A stretch of DNA of 41,262 nucleotides from Promethearchaeota archaeon (lineage in GTDB: Archaea > Asgardarchaeota > Lokiarchaeia > Sigynarchaeales > SOKP01): positions 1 through 41,262 of the forward strand of contig SDNN01000006.1 of assembly GCA_004524425.1 (NCBI GenBank), in the 5' to 3' direction. Numbering within the stretch: position 1 is the first letter of the stretch; the number at the start of each line of letters is the position of its first letter. Under the pieces are notes generated by a model. The model was not told where the DNA came from. It did no database searches and was given only the letters and a program-made list of their open reading frames with translations. Position numbers and translations under genes: made by a program. Shown piece by piece: positions 16,842-25,746 of this stretch.

Positions 16842-17702
16842 TTAATCAAAATATAATGCCAAATCAACCTTCTCAGATGGAAATTGTGTAATCTCGCCCA
16901 CACTGATTACATCTGGTTTAGCTAAAATGTAATCAATTATGTTTTTCTCAGTAATTCCCCCTGACACTTCCACAATCACTTTTTGGCGCAAATTTCTTTT
17001 TATTAAGAGTTTTATTGAATCGTCAACTTGATCAGGACTCATATTATCTAGCATGATGATATTAGCTCCATTTTCAGCTGCTTCTAAGACATCCTCTGTT
17101 TTTTCAACTTCAATCTCAATTTTTTTAGAAAAACTGGCATTTTTACTAGCATAATTAAGTAATTCTTTGAGGTTTCCATTATAAAATTTTAGGTGTGTAT
17201 CTTTTAGCAATATCATATCGTCTAATGAAAATCTATGAGTATCAGCTAGTTCTCCAGCTAATGAAACAGCCTTTTTCTCAAAGATTCTCAGCCCTGGCAG
17301 AGTTTTTCTGGTGCATGCTATTTTTACTTGTTTGCCGGAATCTTCAATAATTTTTGCAAATTTTTTAGTAGTGGTTGTAATTGAACTCATGTGAGTTATG
17401 AGATTCAATCCAGTTCTTTCACTTAATAAAATATCTCTGGCATTTCCTTTTAGTTTTACAATTATTTCTCCTTTTCTGAATTTATCTCCATCATTTTTAA
17501 AAAACTCACTAGAAATATTTAAGATATCATATAAAAGCTTTAATTCCTCAAGTCCAGAAATAAATCCTTTGTTTTTCGAAATGATTTTTGCCGAAATAAT
17601 CGCATCTTTGGGAATAACATTTGCGGATACATCAACGAAATTACAATCTTCCTCTAAAAATTCTTTTAACTTGCGTTCTATCACAAATTTGTTGTAGCTC
17701 AT
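16842..17702 (-). CDS. nadC: Nicotinate-nucleotide pyrophosphorylase (quinolinate phosphoribosyltransferase)
   Basis: NadC converts quinolinate and PRPP to nicotinate mononucleotide in NAD synthesis. The 286-residue protein contains LSERTGLNLITHMSSITT (family: ERTALNxLQxLSGIAT), TRKTLPGLR, and DTHRFSLDDMILLKDTHL, which match the quinolinate- and PRPP-binding motifs. The C-terminal GGI region near EVSGGITEKN and DVISVGEIT also fits. The usual GGG before (D)xHR is replaced by AGELA, and the SGIA motif reads SSIT, so the active-site loop is somewhat divergent. No nadA or nadB is in the window. A ModD-type paralogue is an alternative, but THRFSLDD favours NadC. Start is ATG. Confidence 0.88.
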   Translation of the reverse strand: MSYNKFVIERKLKEFLEEDCNFVDVSANVIPKDAIISAKIISKNKGFISGLEELKLLYDILNISSEFFKNDGDKFRKGEIIVKLKGNARDILLSERTGLNLITHMSSITTTTKKFAKIIEDSGKQVKIACTRKTLPGLRIFEKKAVSLAGELADTHRFSLDDMILLKDTHLKFYNGNLKELLNYASKNASFSKKIEIEVEKTEDVLEAAENGANIIMLDNMSPDQVDDSIKLLIKRNLRQKVIVEVSGGITEKNIIDYILAKPDVISVGEITQFPSEKVDLALYFD

Positions 17703-17758
17703 ATCTCATTGAATTCTGTTTTATATAATTTTTATAATTTAAAGCATTAATTAAGATT

Positions 17759-18394
17759 ATGGTAGACATCGAAAGTATATTCATTAAAAATGAAGAAATT
17801 AACCTTGAATGCGAATTTTATGAATCTGATTCTTATAAACAAAATAGTGTTATCGTGGTTCATCCTCACCCTGCCTATGGAGGTTCAATGCATAATAATG
17901 TTGTATCCGCATTGTTTAATATTTTGAAAGAAAATGATGTTTCCTGTTTAAGATTTAATTTTAGAGGTGTTGGAAAGTCTAATGGATCTCATACGAGTGG
18001 TAGAGGTGAATTAAATGATGTTAAAGCCTGCATTGATTATTTAATTAAAGAAAAGAGTATCATGAATATCTTCATATGTGGATATTCATACGGGGCCGCA
18101 ATTGGCTGTTCAAATATAAATTATAAAGAAAATGTAATGGGGTTTGCTGCGATATCTTTTCCTTGGGATTTCATGGGTTTAAAATATAAGAAATTATCTC
18201 AATCGAATAAGCCGAAATTATTCATCCAAGGTGATCGGGATACTATTGCTCTTTATGATAAATTTATGGAACATTATGAATATTATGATGACCCGAAGGA
18301 ATATAAAATAATAAATGGTGCTGACCATTTTTACTGGGGACACGAGCAGGAAGTTGGGAAGGAAGTCCTAAAATTTTATAGATCAATATGTTGA
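17759..18394 (+). CDS. Alpha/beta hydrolase (COG2945-like)
   Basis: The 211-residue protein is a compact serine hydrolase. It shows HPHPAYGGSMHNN at 35-47, typical of the COG2945 group, then RFNFRGVGKSNG, the nucleophile elbow GYSYGA (S110), the acid strand QGDRDTIA and the late histidine in GADHFYWGHE. The catalytic triad is complete. There is no signal peptide or membrane segment, so it is cytoplasmic. Members of this group are assigned as esterases or thioesterases without a settled substrate. It starts with ATG 57 bases from the divergent nadC start and converges on the dehydrogenase gene with an eight-base gap. Confidence 0.88.
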   Translation: MVDIESIFIKNEEINLECEFYESDSYKQNSVIVVHPHPAYGGSMHNNVVSALFNILKENDVSCLRFNFRGVGKSNGSHTSGRGELNDVKACIDYLIKEKSIMNIFICGYSYGAAIGCSNINYKENVMGFAAISFPWDFMGLKYKKLSQSNKPKLFIQGDRDTIALYDKFMEHYEYYDDPKEYKIINGADHFYWGHEQEVGKEVLKFYRSIC

Positions 18395-18402
18395 AGGCAT
18401 GT

Positions 18403-19440
18403 TTAATCTATTTTTAGAAGCACTTTACCAAATTGATTAGCTGCTTCTAAATAGCTCTCTGCCTCCTTGATTTGTTCTAATGAAAAGATTTTATCGATCA
18501 CGGGCGTTATTTTTTTCTGAAAAATTAAACTCATGACTTCTCTAAATTCTCCCTGATTAGCCATGGTTGATCCTTTAATTACCAGGTGCTTCCAAAAGAT
18601 GTTCGTGATATCTATTTTGGTAAAAGGACCAGAAGTAACTCCGCAGGTGATTAAGCGCCCACCAGGTTTCAATAAGCGTAAGCTAGTCTGAAAAGTTGCT
18701 TGACCTACATTATCTATTACAACATCAATACCTTGTTGTTTTGTTAACTCTTTATATACTCTTTTGGCATAATCTTTTTCCTCTTTGTAATTTATGATAT
18801 GGTCAGCACCTAAACTTTTAGTCTTCTCAATTTTTTGAGGAGTACTTGTAGTGGCGATTACTGTTGCCCCTAAAAATTTTGCAATTTGAATCGCTGCAGA
18901 AGACACACCTCCACCTGCTCCGTGAATAAAGACCATTTCACCGGGTTTCAGATTAGCTTGAGTAGTCAACATTCGATATGCGGTTAAAAAAGTCAAAGGT
19001 GCTGCTGCGGCTTTATCTAATGGATAATCATCGGGAATTTTCAGCGCATTGATTTCGGGGATTTTAAAAAGCTGAGCGAAGGTGCCTCGTTGATTTTCTC
19101 CCAATATAGAAAACTGTTGACAAAATACCTGCTTCCCTGACAAACACATTTTGCATTTTCCACAACTTAATCCTGGATTGACGGTAATCCTGTCTCCTGG
19201 TTTTAAAGTTGTCACGGCCGCACCAATTTCCTTGACAATTCCACTGCCATCTGCTCCCATCACGTGAGGCATTTTTAAATTTAATCCAGGCCAACCTCTA
19301 ATTACAAAAATATCTAAATGATTTAATGCTGCAAACTTGGTCTCAATTAGAACATCATTTGGCCCAATAGCCGGGACATCGATTTCTCCTATGTGAATTT
19401 GATTTAAATCCCCATGATTGTTTATATAAGCGGCTCTCAT
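18403..19440 (-). CDS. Zinc-type alcohol dehydrogenase-like protein (MDR superfamily)
   Basis: A 345-residue medium-chain dehydrogenase/reductase. The structural zinc loop CGKCKMCLSGKQVFC has its four cysteines. The cofactor domain has GAGGGVSSAAIQIAK and an ATTSTPQK loop without an acidic residue after strand two, suggesting NADP(H). The catalytic zinc site is not conserved: the usual CGTD reads LNHLD, and GHE reads GAD. This resembles acryloyl-CoA or crotonyl-CoA reductase and quinone reductase branches rather than true alcohol dehydrogenases. The reaction is therefore likely an enoyl or quinone reduction, which I infer from the missing zinc ligands. The gene stands alone on the minus strand with an ATG start. 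Confidence 0.9.
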   Translation of the reverse strand: MRAAYINNHGDLNQIHIGEIDVPAIGPNDVLIETKFAALNHLDIFVIRGWPGLNLKMPHVMGADGSGIVKEIGAAVTTLKPGDRITVNPGLSCGKCKMCLSGKQVFCQQFSILGENQRGTFAQLFKIPEINALKIPDDYPLDKAAAAPLTFLTAYRMLTTQANLKPGEMVFIHGAGGGVSSAAIQIAKFLGATVIATTSTPQKIEKTKSLGADHIINYKEEKDYAKRVYKELTKQQGIDVVIDNVGQATFQTSLRLLKPGGRLITCGVTSGPFTKIDITNIFWKHLVIKGSTMANQGEFREVMSLIFQKKITPVIDKIFSLEQIKEAESYLEAANQFGKVLLKID

Positions 19441-19553
19441 ATTTTTTGAGAGGAGAATAAGATTCTTATATTTTTCAATTCTAATTTATAAATTTAAGGG
19501 GATTTATTAGCTATACCGGAAAATAAAAATTAGGAAGTGGAAATGTAGAGATC

Positions 19554-19952
19554 TTAAATGCTTGAGAGCTTTTCTAAATCAGGGGAAGAGTTTTCTACGG
19601 CCCAATCTAACAGCTGATCAAAATATCTCTCCACTTCATCGCTTTCTGGCAATTTAGCCAAAACTGCTAGTAAGAATTGGGTTTTACCATCCTTCATTTG
19701 AATATTTCTACAGATAATGTAATCATCCCTATAAAATATCTTCATCACTTGAGCTTCAGATAAGTCCATTTCCTCACCTGCTTTTATAGCAGCATCACTT
19801 AATAATGACCCCATCGCTGCCACAACTCTTTCATCGACGTCCTCAGCTTTCTGTGATGCAAGAACTAAACCGGTGGAAGTTGAGAAGAGAGAGGCTCTGA
19901 AATTTCCGTTCTCATTAAGCTCTTTCAGAACCATATCAAGCCTTGAAACCAT
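19554..19952 (-). CDS. Roadblock/LC7 domain protein
   Basis: The 132-residue product matches the Roadblock/LC7 fold. It has an N-terminal helix (SRLDMVLKELNEN), a strand pair with FRASLFSTSTGLVLAS, a central long helix carrying VVAAMGSLLSDAAIKAGEEM, and strands MKIFYRDDYIICRNI and FLLAVLAKL, ending in a helix. In Asgard archaea these proteins are numerous and are thought to pair with small GTPases as in eukaryotic Ragulator and MglB-like regulators. A Ras-like GTPase is encoded at 37146-37736, but far away. The start is an ATG. A 7-base inverted repeat (TATTAAT and ATTAATA) lies 24-41 bases upstream of it. Confidence 0.9.
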   Translation of the reverse strand: MVSRLDMVLKELNENGNFRASLFSTSTGLVLASQKAEDVDERVVAAMGSLLSDAAIKAGEEMDLSEAQVMKIFYRDDYIICRNIQMKDGKTQFLLAVLAKLPESDEVERYFDQLLDWAVENSSPDLEKLSSI

Positions 19953-20123
19953 ATGCTAATTGTCATCTCGCTTTATATTAATTGGTATTAATAATAAAAC
20001 CTATAATATATTTAATTTTAACTTATTTTTTCGATTGAATAAAAAAATAAGTCCATTCTCAAGTTCATGATATATCCATAGAAGATGATATCTTTCTACC
20101 GAGGATATCAATAATGTTGTATT

Positions 20124-21092
20124 TCAGCTTATTCTTCGCAATGTTTCGAAAGTTCCATAACCACCAGATAGCCCATCTAGTTCAAAATCTCCAAAGGATT
20201 GAACTAAAATTGCTTTATTGCCTTCCTTATCTTCAAAAGGTATGGGTATAATGGGTCCTACTTGAGCTTTTAAGACGTGCATCTCTCCATCGTAATCTAT
20301 AATTTCTAATTCTGAACTAACCGGGAAGATATTATCGGTTTGAAATTTTTGATCCACGATTCTTAGGGTTTTTAAGGGTATATTTCTTCCATCCTTGAAA
20401 AGAAATCCTCCCGTGGATAACCGTCCATCATCTCCTATAATCGCTGCGGGATTTATAGCTAAATTTTTATTAAACCATATGACATAATAAAACCAATTTC
20501 CCACTCCCGTCCAGTCTCTAATTCCGTAAGTATGATCTCTTTGTCCAATGGTATTTTTGATTTGATAGATATCATTACCAATTTGAATTTGACCGTTTAT
20601 CTCAGCTATTTGCTCCCAGTGCTTATCTCCTGCCTTTCTTCCCAGATCTAAGGATTCTTTCGTCATGTATTGGCTGTATTCATATACTTCATTAATGGGT
20701 TGAAATCTTAAATCCATGGTAACTCGTTCTGTTTTGGATATCAAAGCAGTTTCCTCCCGAACTTTTGGCAGATCAAGCGAGTTATTCACAAAAATCATCG
20801 TTCCTTTGAATTTGTAATTCCAAATTCCATTCGATTGATATTCATGGATCATACCTCCCACTTTAAGTTTCTCTGAATATTTTTTAGCTTTATTTATCTT
20901 GAAATATCCAGCAGCCGAATTATCCGGAAGAAATAGAAATAAAAAGGTCATACCTTCCGGCTTATTTGGTTTAAATCCAATTCTGCTTACGCCTCCCATA
21001 TCATGATCTTTATTGTAAAAAGCAAGATAATAGGACTCATTCCATTCTAAATCATCTGAAGTGCATTCATGGGTGATTGGCTCAACTTTCAT
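20124..21092 (-). CDS. DUF7064-like lipocalin-fold protein (CrtC/AttH-type)
   Basis: The frame could open at a GTG at 21101, but the ATG at 21092 is more likely. The protein is beta-rich, about 322 residues. It carries GQRDHTYGIRDW at about residues 189-200, the signature of the DUF7064/DUF7065 proteins related to hydroxyneurosporene synthase (CrtC) and AttH, which have two lipocalin-like barrels. Some relatives hydrate carotenoids; most are uncharacterised. It lies 60-70 bases downstream of the PEP-utilising enzyme on the same strand and is probably its partner. A hydrophobic or terpenoid substrate is an inference from family fold. No signal peptide is seen. Confidence 0.8.
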   Translation of the reverse strand: MKVEPITHECTSDDLEWNESYYLAFYNKDHDMGGVSRIGFKPNKPEGMTFLFLFLPDNSAAGYFKINKAKKYSEKLKVGGMIHEYQSNGIWNYKFKGTMIFVNNSLDLPKVREETALISKTERVTMDLRFQPINEVYEYSQYMTKESLDLGRKAGDKHWEQIAEINGQIQIGNDIYQIKNTIGQRDHTYGIRDWTGVGNWFYYVIWFNKNLAINPAAIIGDDGRLSTGGFLFKDGRNIPLKTLRIVDQKFQTDNIFPVSSELEIIDYDGEMHVLKAQVGPIIPIPFEDKEGNKAILVQSFGDFELDGLSGGYGTFETLRRIS

Positions 21093-21161
21093 GTTTTTCA
21101 CATTTTAATTTTTTCATAAAATCAAGAGAATTTTTAAGAATAAGATTATAAAACATAAAAA

Positions 21162-23882
21162 TTATTTCTTTATCAAAACCGTGCCATTATATCCATTAAT
21201 AGTAGCTTCTTGACCAGTTTTGAAGAGCTGACAAGCATTAGTTATATTGGTGACTGCTGGAATGTTAAATTCACGGGATACTACTGCTCCATGAGAGAGT
21301 ATCCCTCCTGTTTCAGTTATCAACCCTCCAAGCCTTGAAAAAACTGATGTCCAACCCGGGTCTGTTTTTGGGACCACCAGTATTTCTCCCGCTTGAATGG
21401 TTGGAATTTCTTCAATTTTGTTAAGTACTCGTATTTTTGATGTTAACACACCTTGACTTGCAGGAATTCCTTGAAGCAGATGACTTTCGCTGGTATATTG
21501 AAGCATGTCATTAAATTCATGGGATCCGTGGAGGAATTTTGGAGGAATGGCATATTCATATTTGAAAAATGTATCTCTCCGTCTATTTATCAGGGAAGAA
21601 ATGTCAAAATCATAATTTTCTAAGATTAATGCGTTAATTTCTTTTCTATGTAAGAAGAAAATGTCATCAAAGGCTTTCAATAATCCCATTTCTGTTAAAA
21701 TCTTCCCAATTTCGAGATATACTTTTCTATTTCTATAAATCCAGCGATCAAGATTAAACCTCTGGTCTTCCCTAAATTCAATATATCTTCGACCATATTC
21801 AAGAACTTTTGAATAAATCTTCCATTTAATGAATCCAAATAATTGGGACCTAATTTTAGATTCAACGTATTTCTCAACTATTTTTCTTTTACGTGAGCTT
21901 TTATTATTTAGTTTTTCAAAGTCCTGTGCTTTTCCTTTGACTAATGTTTTTAAAATGTCAAATACGTAATGAGGAGCTTCAATCCACCTGGGATAATAGA
22001 CTTCTCTACTAAATCCACGCTCTCCATACAACCTTAAAAAGTTATTAAATTTCTTCAAAAAATTTTGGATAATCGGCTCTTCTTCAGATAAGATATAATT
22101 GTATAAATCCAAAGAATCTTTTTCTAAAATAATGGACTTGAGTTTAGCAGAATTTTGAATGAAGGATACTAATTTTCTAATTTCATCATTTGTCTCTGTT
22201 AATTTATTTTTCAAATTGGAAATCAGAATAGGATATAAAGCTAACGTTTCTTCTTTCCCTAAAAATTTATTAAGTAAATACTGCAGCATCAAATTCATTC
22301 CAATGTTGTGAACTGCCATTCCGTATCTAATTAAACGATAATGTTCTATCATCGTTCGGTCTAGTTTATATGCTAAGTCAACCAATCCATTTAAATCCTT
22401 ATTTTTAGAAAGTTCATTAAGCACTAAATCAAATCGTTCGCAAAATGGTTCAAATTCATTTTTAGACCAATCATCATATGCTGAAGCCGTTTTTGACATG
22501 GAGCCGTTTGGATCGTGGAGCATGATGCGAATTTCTGAAAATAGGCGTCTAAATATTTTAAAAGGAAGATTTTTCATGGTTTCTTTTCCATATTCTCCAT
22601 GGCCTTCAGGAAAATAGTTTAAAAGATCTTCATTTCTAAAAATTTTAGGGATTTCATATTTTACCCTATTTCTTAACACGTCCAAATTGAAATATACATG
22701 ACCATTATATAGTTTCAATAACTTTGTATCAATATCCTTATATCCCATTATACTATTGAGTTCTATACTGACCACATTCGTTAGAGGGTCTCCTAAGAGA
22801 TCAAAGAAGAGCGGGGTGCAAGGATCATTCCAATAATCATCAGCATATCCTCTGGTCCAATAAATATCATCTTTCGTTTTAACAAGTTCTGAGGAGGTAA
22901 TGGGACGAGATTGTAAAATAAAAATTTTATCATCTTGGTCAATTGCCCATTCGATATCTTGGGGGGTTCCAAAAAATTTTTCAATGGAAGTTCCGGTTTT
23001 TGAAAGGTGGACTATTTGTGTTTTAGTTAAAGAAGAAGCTTTATTTTTATTTTCAGAAAGCTCGACCAATACAGTTCCACTCTCATTTTCTATTTTTTTA
23101 GGATAAATAGCAACATTTTTTTTCCCGATTTGTGTATCTATAATTTTATAATTTTCAATTCCATGATGCTTCTCTCTCATTACTAAGAATTTATCGGGGC
23201 TACAATGTCCTGATACTATAGACTCTCCTAAACCGTAATTAGATTCAATAACCATTTCATTTGCTTTCACGTTTAACGGATTTTTTGTAAAAAGAACTCC
23301 GGCGCACTTCGCTGGAATCATCTCCTGTACAATAGAGGCTATTCTTACATCTGTCTGTGATATGTTATTTTCATATCTATAGATAATCGCTCGGCTTGAC
23401 CACATTGAGGCATAACATTTCTTAATATTTTGAATAACATCCCCAAGTGATTTTAAATTGAGATAAGATTCATACTGACCAGCGAAAGAAGCTGTTGCTA
23501 AATCTTCTGCCGTGGCAGATGAGCGCACAACTACGTATTTAGTAAGCATTTTATCGTACTCCTCCTTTATCTCTTCTATAATTTCAACCGGTATGTTGCC
23601 TTGTTCTATAAGCTTCTGGATTTCATTAGCAATTTTGTTAATTTCTTCATGGTTTGAAAAATCAACAGTTTCAAAATTTTTGTGGATTAATGCCATAATA
23701 TTGTTTTGTTCAAGAAAATGCAGATAAGCATTAGTATTAATTACAAATCCATTTGGCACGGAAAATTTATTTTTAATTAACTCACCTAAATTAGATGCTT
23801 TATTTCCATACTCTTCGGTATCTTTAATGCTAATATCTTCTAATCTTCGTATGAATTCTCCGGAATCCTCCATATTAAACAT
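21162..23882 (-). CDS. PEP-utilising enzyme with rifampicin-phosphotransferase-like architecture
   Basis: At 906 residues this protein begins with a PPDK/PEP-synthase ATP-grasp domain (about 15-330). It shows NKASNLGEL, VVRSSATAEDLATASFAGQ, the AGVLFTKNP loop and QDIEWAIDQ followed by LQSRPIT. A helical central region (about 340-790) is followed by the swivelling phosphohistidine domain at the very C terminus, TETGGILSHGAVVSRE, with H864 as the phospho-carrier. There is no C-terminal PEP/pyruvate TIM barrel, so it is not PpsA or PPDK. Domain order and length match rifampicin phosphotransferase, which uses ATP to phosphorylate a small molecule. The central domain is highly charged and its substrate is unknown. 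It is probably co-transcribed with the DUF7064-like gene. Confidence 0.88.
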   Translation of the reverse strand: MFNMEDSGEFIRRLEDISIKDTEEYGNKASNLGELIKNKFSVPNGFVINTNAYLHFLEQNNIMALIHKNFETVDFSNHEEINKIANEIQKLIEQGNIPVEIIEEIKEEYDKMLTKYVVVRSSATAEDLATASFAGQYESYLNLKSLGDVIQNIKKCYASMWSSRAIIYRYENNISQTDVRIASIVQEMIPAKCAGVLFTKNPLNVKANEMVIESNYGLGESIVSGHCSPDKFLVMREKHHGIENYKIIDTQIGKKNVAIYPKKIENESGTVLVELSENKNKASSLTKTQIVHLSKTGTSIEKFFGTPQDIEWAIDQDDKIFILQSRPITSSELVKTKDDIYWTRGYADDYWNDPCTPLFFDLLGDPLTNVVSIELNSIMGYKDIDTKLLKLYNGHVYFNLDVLRNRVKYEIPKIFRNEDLLNYFPEGHGEYGKETMKNLPFKIFRRLFSEIRIMLHDPNGSMSKTASAYDDWSKNEFEPFCERFDLVLNELSKNKDLNGLVDLAYKLDRTMIEHYRLIRYGMAVHNIGMNLMLQYLLNKFLGKEETLALYPILISNLKNKLTETNDEIRKLVSFIQNSAKLKSIILEKDSLDLYNYILSEEEPIIQNFLKKFNNFLRLYGERGFSREVYYPRWIEAPHYVFDILKTLVKGKAQDFEKLNNKSSRKRKIVEKYVESKIRSQLFGFIKWKIYSKVLEYGRRYIEFREDQRFNLDRWIYRNRKVYLEIGKILTEMGLLKAFDDIFFLHRKEINALILENYDFDISSLINRRRDTFFKYEYAIPPKFLHGSHEFNDMLQYTSESHLLQGIPASQGVLTSKIRVLNKIEEIPTIQAGEILVVPKTDPGWTSVFSRLGGLITETGGILSHGAVVSREFNIPAVTNITNACQLFKTGQEATINGYNGTVLIKK

Positions 23883-24009
23883 CCTTTAAGACATCTTCTA
23901 GTATTTTATTTTTAAGATATTATTATCCTAATCTTCTATATAATACTTTATTTACCTTTTTTATAGTTCGGAAGTTATCCCGAGATGATAAGAGATAGCT
24001 TAATTAGTT

Positions 24010-24543
24010 TCAAAATTGAATTTTATACCTCAAATTAACTATAAATGTTTTAAGTATATCATTTTCATCAATTTCCAAGGTGATTACTGTCGGCCTTGCT
24101 ATGGGCTCCCTGAATAATGGTTTTTTTGGAGGTGCCTTAGGTTTGGTAGGTGATCCTGGATTTAAAAGTAATGCATTAAATTTAGTTCCTTGGATAAGGG
24201 GAATGTGAGTATGACCGTGAATTAGAATGTGTAAGTTGTTTTCCTTGAAGAAATCTTCAATGTGGTCAGGTAATTCATGGATCACTCCAATATTGTATTT
24301 TCCCGCTGAAATTTTTACAAATGATTGTAGGTTTTCTATATAGTCTAGATTTCCCTTAATAGCTGTAGTAGGAGCTATTTTTTCAAGCTCATTTAAAAAG
24401 GATTTACTATATATGTTTCCAGCATGTATGATCTCATCCATATCATCAAAAATACTATTAATCTGCTGCAAAAGTATTTGTATCTTATCTGGATCGTCAT
24501 TAGAAGTAATATGAGTATCAGAAACAACTCCGAATTTTACCAT
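24010..24543 (-). CDS. YfcE/MJ0936/Vps29-type metallophosphoesterase with Asp-to-Asn change
   Basis: The 177-residue protein has the compact fold of MJ0936, YfcE and eukaryotic Vps29. Ligand positions are D9 and H11 (SDTHI), N43 (HAGN), N65 (GNLD), H89 and H111/H113 (HGHTH), followed by NPGSP. In active MJ0936-type phosphodiesterases the third block reads HAGD, and its Asp bridges the two metals. Here it is Asn, the same change seen in the CTGN block of human Vps29. The other ligands are intact. Activity may be weak, altered or lost. It follows a CPBP protease gene by 54 bases. The start is ATG. It could simply be an unusual phosphodiesterase. Confidence 0.9.
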   Translation of the reverse strand: MVKFGVVSDTHITSNDDPDKIQILLQQINSIFDDMDEIIHAGNIYSKSFLNELEKIAPTTAIKGNLDYIENLQSFVKISAGKYNIGVIHELPDHIEDFFKENNLHILIHGHTHIPLIQGTKFNALLLNPGSPTKPKAPPKKPLFREPIARPTVITLEIDENDILKTFIVNLRYKIQF

Positions 24544-24597
24544 TTCATTGACGCACCTCAGAAATTATTCTGAAATTTAACATTTAATAAATAAGTC

Positions 24598-25668
24598 TTA
24601 AATACCAAAAATAAACAATCCTATTATCAAAATTAGGCATGTAATTATAACATCAAAGATAATTCTAAGCATTACCTTACTTTCACCGTTTTTTATGTCC
24701 TTATCCTGCAAGAAATATGTTTTAATTTCTTCAATTACCAATGATATTCCATTTTTTATTTTCGAAAATTGCCAAGCTAAAACAAATAGACTTCCTACCA
24801 GTAATGGGATGTATAAATAAATAGTAATCACCATAAAGTCATTTCCTTGTAAATAATTCCAAATAGCATGCGCAGAGATAATATTATTAACTGCATGGGC
24901 GAAAATTACGGGAAATAACTTCTTTTTCTTCAAGATGTAGATGGAAAGGATAATGGCCACTAAAAAGGTCTGTAAGAACCAAATAAAAGGAAACCAAATC
25001 GGATAATTCCTGCTAATGGGATTGAGATAATATGCAAAATGCATTAATCCAAAATATAAAGAAGGTATAATAACTGCGGACATTTTGTGAAAATATTCAT
25101 TTCCTCTGGAGGTTAGGAAACCTCTACTAAGCGTTTCTTCATAGATAGAAACACAAATCTGTATTAATATAACAGAAAAAAGAAAAATAAAGTAACTTTC
25201 CAATAAATATCTATTAAGAGTTGAAGATGTCAATGCTCTTCCTGAATATTCTAACATTTCTGGAATAAGGAAATACACGAGGAAGTCCAAAGGAATGAAA
25301 ATTATGAATGTGAGTAAAATTCCATGCTTGAATTGTTCTTTAAAATCGCGTTTAGGTATAGAAAACAGGTTTAAATATGTTTTCACTGAATATATTTCTT
25401 TTTCTTCGACTAAATGCTGGTCATTTGGTTCAATTAAAAAATTTGAAAGATACAAAAATATTGGGATAGCAAGGAGGATTGAGATCGCTCTAAGGATATA
25501 GTATAAATACCCATATAATAAGGAAGCTTCATCAAGAAAAAACGAAAGAAATAATCTTGGGATTAATAAGAAAAGAAAAATTCCAAAAAAGACTATTAAG
25601 ACTTCAAGAAAGAATCTAAACCTATTAATTATGACATTTTTTTCGCTTTCTATTTCCGGATTTTCCAT
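24598..25668 (-). CDS. CPBP-family intramembrane metalloprotease (CAAX protease-like)
   Basis: The 356-residue membrane protein has about eight hydrophobic helices. The three CPBP motifs are present: EETLSR (E177, E178, R182), FGLMH (H210) and HAVNN (H258, N261/N262). These glutamate-dependent intramembrane proteases include Rce1-type CAAX prenyl endopeptidases and bacteriocin-immunity proteins. All catalytic residues are conserved, so proteolytic activity is expected. The archaeal substrate is unknown. There is no CAAX-box protein in the window: the small GTPase at 37146 ends in a zinc ribbon, not a prenylation site. It sits between the PfkB kinase (78 bases upstream) and the Vps29-like phosphoesterase (54 bases downstream). 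Confidence 0.9.
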   Translation of the reverse strand: MENPEIESEKNVIINRFRFFLEVLIVFFGIFLFLLIPRLFLSFFLDEASLLYGYLYYILRAISILLAIPIFLYLSNFLIEPNDQHLVEEKEIYSVKTYLNLFSIPKRDFKEQFKHGILLTFIIFIPLDFLVYFLIPEMLEYSGRALTSSTLNRYLLESYFIFLFSVILIQICVSIYEETLSRGFLTSRGNEYFHKMSAVIIPSLYFGLMHFAYYLNPISRNYPIWFPFIWFLQTFLVAIILSIYILKKKKLFPVIFAHAVNNIISAHAIWNYLQGNDFMVITIYLYIPLLVGSLFVLAWQFSKIKNGISLVIEEIKTYFLQDKDIKNGESKVMLRIIFDVIITCLILIIGLFIFGI

Positions 25669-25746
25669 AGAATACTCACGGATTTAATTAACTTGATTAA
25701 CAAATTATTTAATTAAAATATTATAAATTTTGTCATTTAAGATGAA

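Noticed and set aside
19976..19993. TATTAAT/ATTAATA palindrome upstream of the Roadblock gene as an operator
   Set aside because: Seven-base all-A/T arms arise often by chance here; it is noted in the gene entry but not listed as a regulatory site.
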